28,233 nt of DNA from VRUE01 sp035260485 (GTDB taxonomy: Bacteria; Actinomycetota; Thermoleophilia; Solirubrobacterales; 70-9), in assembly GCA_035260485.1 (NCBI GenBank), contig DATFVC010000006.1, positions 1 through 28,233 of the forward strand, read 5' to 3'. Within the stretch, counting starts at the first letter, position 1. Each line of letters opens with the position of its first letter. The notes under the pieces were generated by a model. That model did not search any database. It saw only the letters and a list, made by a program, of their open reading frames with translations, and was not told the DNA's origin. Positions 22,694-28,233 of the stretch are shown in pieces. Position numbers and translations under genes: made by a program.

Positions 22694-22815
22694 GACGCTG
22701 CAAACCTGCGTCTGGCGGTGTCCTCAGTCGGCGGCCTCGCTCCCGTACGTTCGATGTACGCTCGCATCGACCGCCTCCCTGCGTCCTAGCCAGACTTGGT
22801 TTTCGCGCCCTAGTC
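22688..22815. repeat. Structured intergenic element B (merR-SRPBCC gap)
   Basis: The element fills the whole gap, from the last merR codon to the base before the next ATG. Outer pairing: GACTAGG with CCTAGTC (22688-22694, 22809-22815) and GTCTGGC with GCCAGAC (22710-22716, 22789-22795). Then come the conserved strand GTCCTCAGTCG (22720-22730), stem GGCGG/CCGCC (22730-22734, 22771-22775), an apical CGTAC/GTACG hairpin, and the conserved strand CTCCCTGCGTCCT (22775-22787). It shares both strands exactly with element A at 14887-15010. Confidence 0.78.
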
Positions 22816-23280
22816 ATGCCCCGGATTACTCGACAACGCACTATCTTTGCCCCCCCAAGCGAAGTTTGGGATCTCATTTCCGATCCGTACAACCTCCCAA
22901 GATGGTGGCCACGGGTTGCCCGGGTCGAGAGCGTCGACCGCAAGCCCGAGGGCAAGCGCAGCCAGTGGACCAAGGTGCTGGAGACGGCCGAGGGGCGCGG
23001 GGTCCGAGCCGACTACCGCTGCCTCAGCTCCGTCGAGGGCGAGCGCTATGTCTGGGAGCAGCAGCTCGCCGGAACCCCCTTCGAGCGTCACCTGCGCCGC
23101 TCGGTCGTCGAGATCGGGCTGCAGGCAGATGGCGAGGGGGGCACCGAGGTCAGCCTCAGCTCCGAGCAGAAGCTGCGCGGCATGTCGCGGCTCGGCTCGC
23201 CGATGATGCGCGGCGGCCAGGGCAAGATCCTCAGCCAGGCCCTCGACGGAATCGAGCGGGCGCTCGGGGGGACAGAGTGA
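22816..23280 (+). CDS. SRPBCC (START/polyketide-cyclase-like) domain protein
   Basis: The 154-residue protein has the helix-grip fold pattern of the SRPBCC superfamily: an N-terminal strand and helix RTIFAPPSEVWDLISDPYNLPRWWPRV, alternating strands through YRCLSSVEGERYVWEQQLAG, and a long amphipathic C-terminal helix (GGQGKILSQALDGIERALGG) that closes a hydrophobic cavity. The W-x-x-I-xD-xx-xxP-xWWP block is typical of polyketide cyclase/dehydrase-like members. The ligand cannot be predicted. No Shine-Dalgarno is visible because the upstream gap is taken up by element B. The next gene starts 43 bases on and may be co-transcribed. Confidence 0.82.
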   Translation: MPRITRQRTIFAPPSEVWDLISDPYNLPRWWPRVARVESVDRKPEGKRSQWTKVLETAEGRGVRADYRCLSSVEGERYVWEQQLAGTPFERHLRRSVVEIGLQADGEGGTEVSLSSEQKLRGMSRLGSPMMRGGQGKILSQALDGIERALGGTE

Positions 23281-23323
23281 ACCGGCTTGGCGCCTTGCTC
23301 CTCGCATGGGGGAGGAAAGCGCC

Positions 23324-24952
23324 ATGACCCTCAGGAGAGACTCGAAGTGGTGGGGGTGGGGCGACCCCGCGGTCGAACCCGAGCTCGACGGTGAGGCGCT
23401 AGCGACCCTGCGCGAGCGAATAGGAGAGCTGGAGTCGTCGCCGCTGGCGGCAGAGCTCAACCGGTTCGAGCTGCCCCCCGCCGAGTCGCTGCCACCAAGT
23501 CTGGTCGAGGCTGTCGGCGAGGCGAACATCTTCGCCTCGACGGAGGACCGGGTCCGCCACGCGACCGGCTGCGGCTACGCCGACCTCGCCCGCCTGCGCG
23601 GCGGCCGGCTCGACGCGGCGCCCGACGCCGTCTTGTTGCCAGCCGACGCCGACGCCGTGCGGCGAGTGCTGGAGGTCTGCTCGGCCGAAGGCATCGCCGT
23701 TGTCCCTTACGGCGGCGGCACCAGCGTCGTCGGTGGGATCGAGCCGCTGCGCGGGTCGCACTCGCGCCTGGTCAGCCTCGATCTGGCGCGGCTGCGCGCG
23801 GTCGAGGTCGACCAGCGCTCGCTGACGGCGCGCCTCGGCGCCGGCCTGCGCGGGCCGGAGGCGGAAGCCGCCCTAAACGCCGAGGGCGTCGTCCTCGGGC
23901 ACTTCCCCCAATCTTTCGAGTACGCAACGGTCGGTGGCTTCGCCGCGACCCGCTCCGCCGGCCAGGCCTCGAGCGGCTACGGCCGCTTCGACGCGATGGT
24001 CAGCGCGGTCCGGCTGATCGCCCCGGCGGGGGACCTGCGCACGCTGGAGACGCCCCACACCGCCGCGGGGCCGTCCCTGCGCGAGCTCGTAGTCGGTTCG
24101 GAGGGAACTCTCGGTGTCATCCCCGAGGTGACCGTGCGGGTTCGCCCGCAGCCGCTGCAGCGCCGCTACGAGGCTTGGATCGCGGAGAGCTTCGAGACCG
24201 GCGCCGAGATCGTGCGGGCGCTCGCCCAGGGTCCCGGCCTGCCGGACATGATCCGCGTCTCCGACGAGGAGGAGACCGAGGGCTCGCTGGCGCTCTCCGG
24301 GCCGCGCGGGATCGCCGGGACGCTGTTCGACGGCTACCTGGGGCTGCGTCGCAAGCGCGGTGGCTGCCTGATCGTGGTCGGCCTCGAGGGTGACAATGAG
24401 TCGGTCGCCCGTCGGCGAGCCCTGGCGGTCCGCGCCCTGCGCCGCGGTGGCGCCGCCTACCTCGGCCAGTCAGCCGGTCGCTCCTGGGAGCACGGCCGCT
24501 TCCAAGGCCCCTACCTGCGCGACACGCTGATGGGGATGGGAGCGATGGTGGAGACCCTGGAGACCTCCCACACCTGGTCGCGCCTGGGAGAGCTGCACAC
24601 GGCCATCGGCAGCGCCCTCCGGGGCTCGCTCGCCGCCCAGGGCACGCCCGGGCTGGTCTTCTGTCACCTCTCGCACGCTTACGCTGACGGCGCCTCGCTC
24701 TACTTCACCTTCATCGCCCGCGCCAAGGGCGGCGAGGAGATCGAGCAGTGGCGGGCCGTGAAGCGCGCCGCCTCGGAGGCGATCGTCGCCACCGACGGCA
24801 CGATCACCCACCATCACGCAGTCGGTCGCGACCACGCCCCGTACATGGAGGCGGAGGTGGGGGAGACGGGGATCGAGGTGCTGCGGGCGGTGAAGGAGCA
24901 GCTGGATCCAGCCGGGATCATGAATCCGGGCAAGCTGATCCCGGCGAGCTAG
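23324..24952 (+). CDS. FAD-linked oxidase, alkyldihydroxyacetonephosphate synthase (AGPS)-like
   Basis: The 542-residue flavoprotein belongs to the VAO/PCMH family. Near the N-terminus KWWGWGDP resembles the KW-GWG motif of AGPS. The FAD domain has PDAVLLPADADAVRRVLEVC, VVPYGGGTSVVGGI and the region GHFPQSFEYATVGGFAATRSAGQAS, followed by GSEGTLGVIPEVTVRVRP; the C-terminal part carries HHHAVGRDHAPYMEAEVG, matching the His-rich active-site segment of AGPS. True AGPS makes ether lipids by exchanging the acyl chain of acyl-DHAP for a fatty alcohol; bacterial relatives may instead oxidise hydroxyacids. The start at ATG 23324 is set by GGGGGAGG (23308-23315), eight bases upstream; the frame is open to 23306. 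Confidence 0.85.
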   Translation: MTLRRDSKWWGWGDPAVEPELDGEALATLRERIGELESSPLAAELNRFELPPAESLPPSLVEAVGEANIFASTEDRVRHATGCGYADLARLRGGRLDAAPDAVLLPADADAVRRVLEVCSAEGIAVVPYGGGTSVVGGIEPLRGSHSRLVSLDLARLRAVEVDQRSLTARLGAGLRGPEAEAALNAEGVVLGHFPQSFEYATVGGFAATRSAGQASSGYGRFDAMVSAVRLIAPAGDLRTLETPHTAAGPSLRELVVGSEGTLGVIPEVTVRVRPQPLQRRYEAWIAESFETGAEIVRALAQGPGLPDMIRVSDEEETEGSLALSGPRGIAGTLFDGYLGLRRKRGGCLIVVGLEGDNESVARRRALAVRALRRGGAAYLGQSAGRSWEHGRFQGPYLRDTLMGMGAMVETLETSHTWSRLGELHTAIGSALRGSLAAQGTPGLVFCHLSHAYADGASLYFTFIARAKGGEEIEQWRAVKRAASEAIVATDGTITHHHAVGRDHAPYMEAEVGETGIEVLRAVKEQLDPAGIMNPGKLIPAS

Positions 24953-25836
24953 CGGCCTTTGCTGGCGGCTTTCGCCACCGGGCCGGTGATTTCACCCGTG
25001 AGCACCGTTTCGCCGATATAGCGGGGCAGAGACTTGTTCTGCTTCGCCTGTGCGACGTCCTGCTGGTAGGCGGCATCCGAGGTGCGGGAGATGTAGATCT
25101 GGTCGAAGGCGCCGCTGGCAACGTAGGCGAGCAGTTCGGCCGGGATCGTGAAGCGGGCGCCGAGACCGCCCGCTTCGTCAACGGGAACGCTGCCGACCCG
25201 CAACGAGAGTTTTGGTGAGCGGTAGAGCCAGACCGTGTAGGACTGGCCGCTGCCGGTGGGCTTGAGGTTTTCCGCGGTCACCTGGAGGACGATTTCTTCC
25301 TTGCCGACTTTGCCGAAGACAGCACGCCCACTCGCGTTGCTGCCATCCGCCGGTTCGAGCACGGCCTGCGTGACTTTGCCGCTTTCGGCGGCAGCCGCTT
25401 CCGTTTCCGCGCTGCTCGCTGCGGTGGAGCTCGGGGAGCCGGATCCGCCGCTGAAGACGGCGATCGCGCCAAGTACGACGGCGACGATTCCGAGCGCGCC
25501 TCCAGTCATCAGGACGAGCCGCCGTCGCTCGGCGGGTATTGCGGGACGAGGGCCGCGTGCCGCGGTCCTGGGCTTCGCCCTCGGGGCAGCGGGCGTGGGG
25601 GGCTCAGGCTTGGCTTCTCGCGGCTCGGGCGTGGGAGACGGTGGCTCCTCGACCCGGGGCGGGGGAGGCGGCGGAGGGGTTGCCTCGCCTGCCGCCTGCA
25701 GCTCGGCCAGCGCGTCCTTCACCTCGGCGCGAACCTGTTCGATGCTTAGACCCTTCAGCGCCGCGATGTCCTCATAGCCCTCCTCACGTCGCGCGAGCAG
25801 ACGGAGCAGGGCTCTCTGGTCGTCGGTGAGTGCCAT
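24949..25836 (-). CDS. Membrane protein with N-terminal sigma-region-4-like HTH and extracytoplasmic domain
   Basis: No characterised homologue is recognised. The 295-residue protein has four parts. Residues 1-50 form a helical bundle resembling sigma-70 region 4 (TDDQRALLRLLARREEGYEDIAALKGLSIEQVRAEV). Residues 53-104 are a proline- and charge-rich linker with a seven-proline run. One membrane helix follows (about 107-128, LVLMTGGALGIVAVVLGAIA) after a triple arginine, so the N-terminus should be inside. The outer domain (about 150-285) is a predicted beta-rich fold with YTVWLYRSPKLSLRVGSVPV, reminiscent of the anti-sigma-K (RskA) C-terminal domain. The layout suggests a membrane-tethered one-component or anti-sigma-like sensor, by inference. 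A candidate -10 TAGTCT (25852 down to 25847) lies ten bases before the ATG. Its stop overlaps the FAD-oxidase end by four bases, convergently. Confidence 0.75.
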   Translation of the reverse strand: MALTDDQRALLRLLARREEGYEDIAALKGLSIEQVRAEVKDALAELQAAGEATPPPPPPPRVEEPPSPTPEPREAKPEPPTPAAPRAKPRTAARGPRPAIPAERRRLVLMTGGALGIVAVVLGAIAVFSGGSGSPSSTAASSAETEAAAAESGKVTQAVLEPADGSNASGRAVFGKVGKEEIVLQVTAENLKPTGSGQSYTVWLYRSPKLSLRVGSVPVDEAGGLGARFTIPAELLAYVASGAFDQIYISRTSDAAYQQDVAQAKQNKSLPRYIGETVLTGEITGPVAKAASKGR

Positions 25837-25866
25837 CCGGCGGCGAAGACTATGGGACGCGCATTA

Positions 25867-25878
25867 AGAACTTGTTCT
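25867..25878. promoter_or_regulatory. Palindrome in the divergent promoter region
   Basis: AGAAC-TT-GTTCT lies between the divergent HTH-membrane gene and the thioesterase gene, close to where both -35 regions should be. The two-base spacer differs from the actinobacterial LexA box (GAAC-N4-GTTC). Confidence 0.4.
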
Positions 25879-25898
25879 GCGCCATGTGCGCGAGGGGG

Positions 25899-25904
25899 TA
25901 GGGT
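25899..25904 (+). promoter_or_regulatory. Candidate -10 box for leaderless thioesterase transcript
   Basis: TAGGGT lies eight bases before the ATG at 25913 and no Shine-Dalgarno is present. Confidence 0.4.
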
Positions 25905-25912
25905 CCGCGCGG

Positions 25913-26323
25913 ATGACGGATGATCCGCCTGGCCTCCTCTCCCATTTCGACGCTCTGATCGGGACCGAGTGGCTCGATGACGACCCCGAGCACGCTCGGG
26001 CGCGGATTCCGGTTCGCGACGAGCTGCGCCAACCGGTCGGGCTGATGCACGGAGGCGTGATGTCGTCGCTCGTCGAGAGCGTCTGCTCCCGTGCAACCGC
26101 GCTCACCGTGCTCGAGGACGGGATGGCCGCGATGGGGCAGTCGATCAGCGTCAGCTTCATGCGGCCAATCACCGAGGGCCATGCCGAAGTCAAGGCGCAA
26201 GCCCGCCATCGGGGCCGCACCACCTGGGTCTGGGATGCGGAAGTCCTCGACGCCGAGGAGCGCCTCTGTGCCCTAGCCCAAATGACGATTGCAGTCCGGC
26301 CTATCCTCCGTAACGATTCGTAA
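25913..26323 (+). CDS. PaaI-like hotdog-fold thioesterase
   Basis: The 136-residue protein matches the acyl-CoA thioesterase branch of the hotdog superfamily (PaaI/DUF4442-like), which hydrolyses acyl- or aroyl-CoA as tetramers. The active-site segment VGLMHGGVMSSLVESVCSRA carries His46-Gly-Gly and Glu55, in the right spacing for the catalytic Asn/His-Gly-Gly and Glu/Asp of PaaI enzymes; ISVSFMRPITEG is the next family block. ATG 25913 is preferred over GTG 25886, which would only add residues unlike the family and would cover the -10 box. The gene is divergent from the HTH-membrane gene and overlaps the end of nadE by 23 bases, convergently. The substrate is unknown. Confidence 0.87.
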   Translation: MTDDPPGLLSHFDALIGTEWLDDDPEHARARIPVRDELRQPVGLMHGGVMSSLVESVCSRATALTVLEDGMAAMGQSISVSFMRPITEGHAEVKAQARHRGRTTWVWDAEVLDAEERLCALAQMTIAVRPILRNDS

Positions 26324-27974
26324 TAGGCAGGCGCCTGTCGCGGCCGAACGCCTTCGGCGTGATCCGGATCCCCGGCGCTGCCTGGCGGCGCTTGTACTCG
26401 GAGCGATCGACCATTCGCACCACCTCGTCGACGACATCGCCCGGCATCCCCGCCGCGACCATCTCCTCGCGACCCTGGTCGCGCTCGACGTAGGCCTCGA
26501 GTATGCGGTCCAGCAGCTCGTAGGGCGGCAAGGTGTCGCTGTCGAGCTGATCGGGCCGTAGCTCCGCAGAGGGCGCCCGCTCGAGCACCGAGGCGGGGAC
26601 GAGCTCGCGCCCGGCTCGCTCGTTGCGGCGCCTCACCAGCTCGTACACCAGCGTCTTCGGCACGTCCTTGATCGCCGCGAAGCCGCCCGCCATGTCGCCG
26701 TAAAGGGTCGCGTAGCCGACCGACACCTCGCTCTTGTTGCCGGTCGTCAGGACCAGCCAGCCGTGCTTGTTGGAGAGGGCCATCATCACGTTGCCGCGGA
26801 TCCGCGCCTGGATGTTCTCGGCGGCGAGGTCGGGCTCCGAGGGTCGCGTCGGGTCGCGCGGCAGCGGCTCCTCTGACACCCCGCCGCCGCGGCCATTGCC
26901 GGCAAGCGGCCCGGCAAGGGTGTTTTCGTAGGCCTCCATCGCCGCCTCGATCGGGATCTCGATCGCCTCGGCGCCGAGGTTGGCAGCGATAGTTCGGGCA
27001 TCGGCCTGGGTTTCACTGCTGGAATGAGGAGAGGGCATGACCACGCAGCTGACGTTCTCGGGCCCGATCGCATCGGCCGCGAGCAGGGCGACCAAGGCCG
27101 AGTCGATCCCGCCCGAGAGGGCGATGCCGACGTGGCGGAATCCGTTCTTGCGCACGTAGTCGCGCAGTCCGAGCACAAGTGCGGCGTAGACCTCAGCCAG
27201 GTCGGGCAGCGGCTCGGCGAGGCGCCCGGGCGCCGCAGCGGGGATCTCGCAGATCAGCAGCTCCTCCTCGAACTGGGCGGCGCGAGCGAGAATCTCGCCG
27301 CTCGGGTCGACGACGAAGCTGTGGCCGTCGAAGACCAGCTCGTCCTGACCGCCAACCAGGTTGCAGAAGGCGAGGTAGGTCCCGTAGCCACGCGCGCGGG
27401 CCGCGAACATCGCTTCACGCTCGCGTCCCTTGCCGCGGTGATAGGGGGAGCCCGATGGGTTGGCGATCAGCTCGGCGCCTTCAGCGACCTCGCTCGACGC
27501 CGGCGGGCCCCCCTCCCAGACGTCCTCGCAAACAGTCAGGCCCACCCGTGTACCGGCGACCTCGATCGTGGCCGGCTCCTGCCCGGGGACGAAGTAGCGC
27601 TGCTCGTCGAAGACGGCGTAGTTGGGAAGCCTGTTCTTGCGGTAGACCCCCCGCACCTCGCCATCGGAGAGCACTGCGAGCGAGTTATGCGCATGGCGAT
27701 GATCGCCGCCGCCGCTGACGGGCTCGGCGAAGCCGACCAGGGCAACCATCTCGCCGACGCCGCGGGCCAGCTCCTCGATCGCCGCCAGGTTGGCATCGAC
27801 GAAATGGCGCTTGAGGTAGAGATCCTCGGCCGGGTAGCCGGGGAGGCAGAGCTCGGGGAAGATCACCAGGTCGGCGCCCTCAGCGGCGGCTCGGCGGATC
27901 CACTCGGCGATCCTGGCGGCGTTGCCGTCGATGTCGCCGACAGTGGGATCGATCTGGGCGAGAGCTATGCGCAA
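26301..27974 (-). CDS. nadE: Glutamine-dependent NAD+ synthetase
   Basis: NadE amidates deamido-NAD to NAD using glutamine. The 557-residue protein is a fusion. The N-terminal nitrilase-type glutaminase has the triad Glu41 (FPELCLPGYP), Lys113 (YRKNRLPNY) and Cys149 (LTVCEDVW). The C-terminal synthetase has the ATP pyrophosphatase loop SGGIDS (287-292), TTGNKSEVSVGYATLYGDMAGG and the final ITPKAFGRDRRLPITNRYG. Start: TTG at 27974-27972 gives the family N-terminus (RIALAQIDPTVGDIDGN) and has GGAGG five bases upstream (27984-27980). The frame is open to an ATG at 28202, but that part is read through the fold-back at the window end and is unlike NadE. Confidence 0.96.
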   Translation of the reverse strand: MRIALAQIDPTVGDIDGNAARIAEWIRRAAAEGADLVIFPELCLPGYPAEDLYLKRHFVDANLAAIEELARGVGEMVALVGFAEPVSGGGDHRHAHNSLAVLSDGEVRGVYRKNRLPNYAVFDEQRYFVPGQEPATIEVAGTRVGLTVCEDVWEGGPPASSEVAEGAELIANPSGSPYHRGKGREREAMFAARARGYGTYLAFCNLVGGQDELVFDGHSFVVDPSGEILARAAQFEEELLICEIPAAAPGRLAEPLPDLAEVYAALVLGLRDYVRKNGFRHVGIALSGGIDSALVALLAADAIGPENVSCVVMPSPHSSSETQADARTIAANLGAEAIEIPIEAAMEAYENTLAGPLAGNGRGGGVSEEPLPRDPTRPSEPDLAAENIQARIRGNVMMALSNKHGWLVLTTGNKSEVSVGYATLYGDMAGGFAAIKDVPKTLVYELVRRRNERAGRELVPASVLERAPSAELRPDQLDSDTLPPYELLDRILEAYVERDQGREEMVAAGMPGDVVDEVVRMVDRSEYKRRQAAPGIRITPKAFGRDRRLPITNRYGG

Positions 27975-27979
27975 GCGGG

Positions 27980-27984
27980 CCTCC
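27980..27984 (-). promoter_or_regulatory. Ribosome binding site deciding the nadE TTG start
   Basis: GGAGG on the minus strand lies five bases before TTG 27974-27972. It supports this rare start over any upstream ATG. Confidence 0.75.
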
Positions 27985-28042
27985 GCGGGGTCACCGCTGA
28001 AGTATCGTCGTCGAGCCCGGCGGGAAGCGCCTGGGCTGCCTG

Positions 28043-28048
28043 TAGATT
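28043..28048 (+). promoter_or_regulatory. Candidate -10 box for a leaderless secreted-protein gene
   Basis: TAGATT lies seven bases before the ATG at 28056, and no Shine-Dalgarno is present. TG stands one base before it (TGTAGATT), as in an extended -10. Confidence 0.4.
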
Positions 28049-28055
28049 TGCTGCA

Positions 28056-28153
28056 ATGCGGGCAGAGCTGCGGTTGATTGGCGCCTCGCTCGCATCTTTG
28101 GCGGTTCTCGTCGCGCTGCCGGCGGTGGCGCAGGCTGGGGACCAGTGGACCTT
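28056..28153 (+). CDS. Start of a secreted-protein gene, cut off at the fold-back
   Basis: An ATG divergent from nadE opens a textbook Sec signal peptide: a charged start (MRAELR), a hydrophobic core (LIGASLASLAVLVALPAVA) and a likely cleavage site after AQA, before GDQWT. The frame stays open to the window end, but from about 28154 the bases are the reverse complement of 28025-28104. Later codons therefore probably do not belong to the gene. Only about 33 codons can be trusted; the mature protein is unknown. Confidence 0.65.
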
Positions 28154-28233
28154 CCGCCAGAGATGCGAGCGAGGCGCCAATCAACCGCAGCACTGCCCGC
28201 ATTGCAGCAAATCTACAGGCAGCCCAGGCGCTT

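Larger units (their letters stand above)
28025..28233. repeat. Terminal fold-back: 80-base inverted repeat ending at the last base
   Basis: Bases 28025-28104 and 28154-28233 are reverse complements with two mismatches (28066/28192 and 28098/28160), around a 49-base spacer. The right arm ends exactly at the window end. It repeats the signal-peptide start of the preceding gene backwards. This is typical of a fold-back artefact at a contig end, from amplification or assembly. A genuine hairpin end is possible but unlikely. Confidence 0.9.

Noticed and set aside
27975..28202. Longer nadE with a start at 28202 (minus strand), giving 633 residues and a signal-like N-terminus
   Set aside because: The extra part is read through the terminal fold-back and its spacer and has no NadE similarity. 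TTG 27974 has GGAGG at the right distance and gives the family N-terminus.
28025..28233. Hairpin telomere of a linear replicon
   Set aside because: The arm duplicates coding sequence of an adjacent gene in reverse and has no telomere-type sequence. A contig-end artefact explains it more simply.

Overview
The window is a high-GC, almost entirely single-stranded run of housekeeping operons. The gene order is pgeF-yggS-sepF-proC-yggT-lspA-rluD, rpsB-tsf-pyrH-frr-uppS-cdsA, dxr-rseP-ispG-proS-pgsA, then rsiG-like-garA-ftsR. An S2 protein with a long charged tail and an RsiG-like protein are also present. Together these point to an actinobacterium, most likely a deep-branching class such as Thermoleophilia (Solirubrobacterales). 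That placement is inferred from gene order and protein style, not from a marker search. GTG and TTG starts and 1-4 base stop/start overlaps are common.

Layout. 1-4056: histidine genes hisD (5' end cut off), hisB, hisH, hisA and hisF. A 23-codon ORF bridges hisB and hisH, and a strong hairpin lies before hisF. 4069-4759 (minus): a polysaccharide-deacetylase pseudogene with a frameshift and without its catalytic Asp-Asp segment. 4793-10158: a CCA-type nucleotidyltransferase followed by the usual tail of a division cluster (pgeF, yggS, sepF, proC, yggT), then lspA and an rluD-like synthase without an S4 domain; ftsZ and divIVA are not here. 10296-14853: translation and envelope operon (rpsB, tsf, pyrH, frr, uppS, cdsA). 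15034-21091: isoprenoid and envelope genes dxr, rseP, ispG, then proS and a CDP-alcohol phosphatidyltransferase.

21182-22693: a small signalling operon with an excellent promoter (TTGAAC-16-TATAAT, -35 inside a perfect palindrome). It encodes an RsiG-like candidate c-di-GMP-binding anti-sigma protein, a zinc-ribbon/FHA protein like GarA, and a MerR-family FtsR-like regulator. 22816-24952: an SRPBCC protein and an AGPS-like FAD oxidase. 24949-25836 (minus): a membrane protein with a cytoplasmic sigma-region-4-like helix-turn-helix. 25913-26323: a hotdog thioesterase, convergent with glutamine-dependent NAD synthetase nadE (minus, TTG start). At 28056 a secreted-protein gene begins and is cut off.

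Three things stand out. Two intergenic elements (14887-15010 and 22688-22815) share two conserved single strands set between unrelated, self-complementary stems, a pattern expected of a structured RNA family or palindromic repeat. Several transcription-unit starts (hisF, proC, ispG, proS, thioesterase, terminal secreted gene) have a TANNNT box 6-8 bases before the start codon and no Shine-Dalgarno, which suggests leaderless transcripts. The last 209 bases fold back on themselves with 80-base arms ending at the final base, which looks like an assembly or amplification artefact and creates a false N-terminus for nadE. No tRNA, rRNA, CRISPR, insertion sequence or gene-free stretch over 300 bases was seen.
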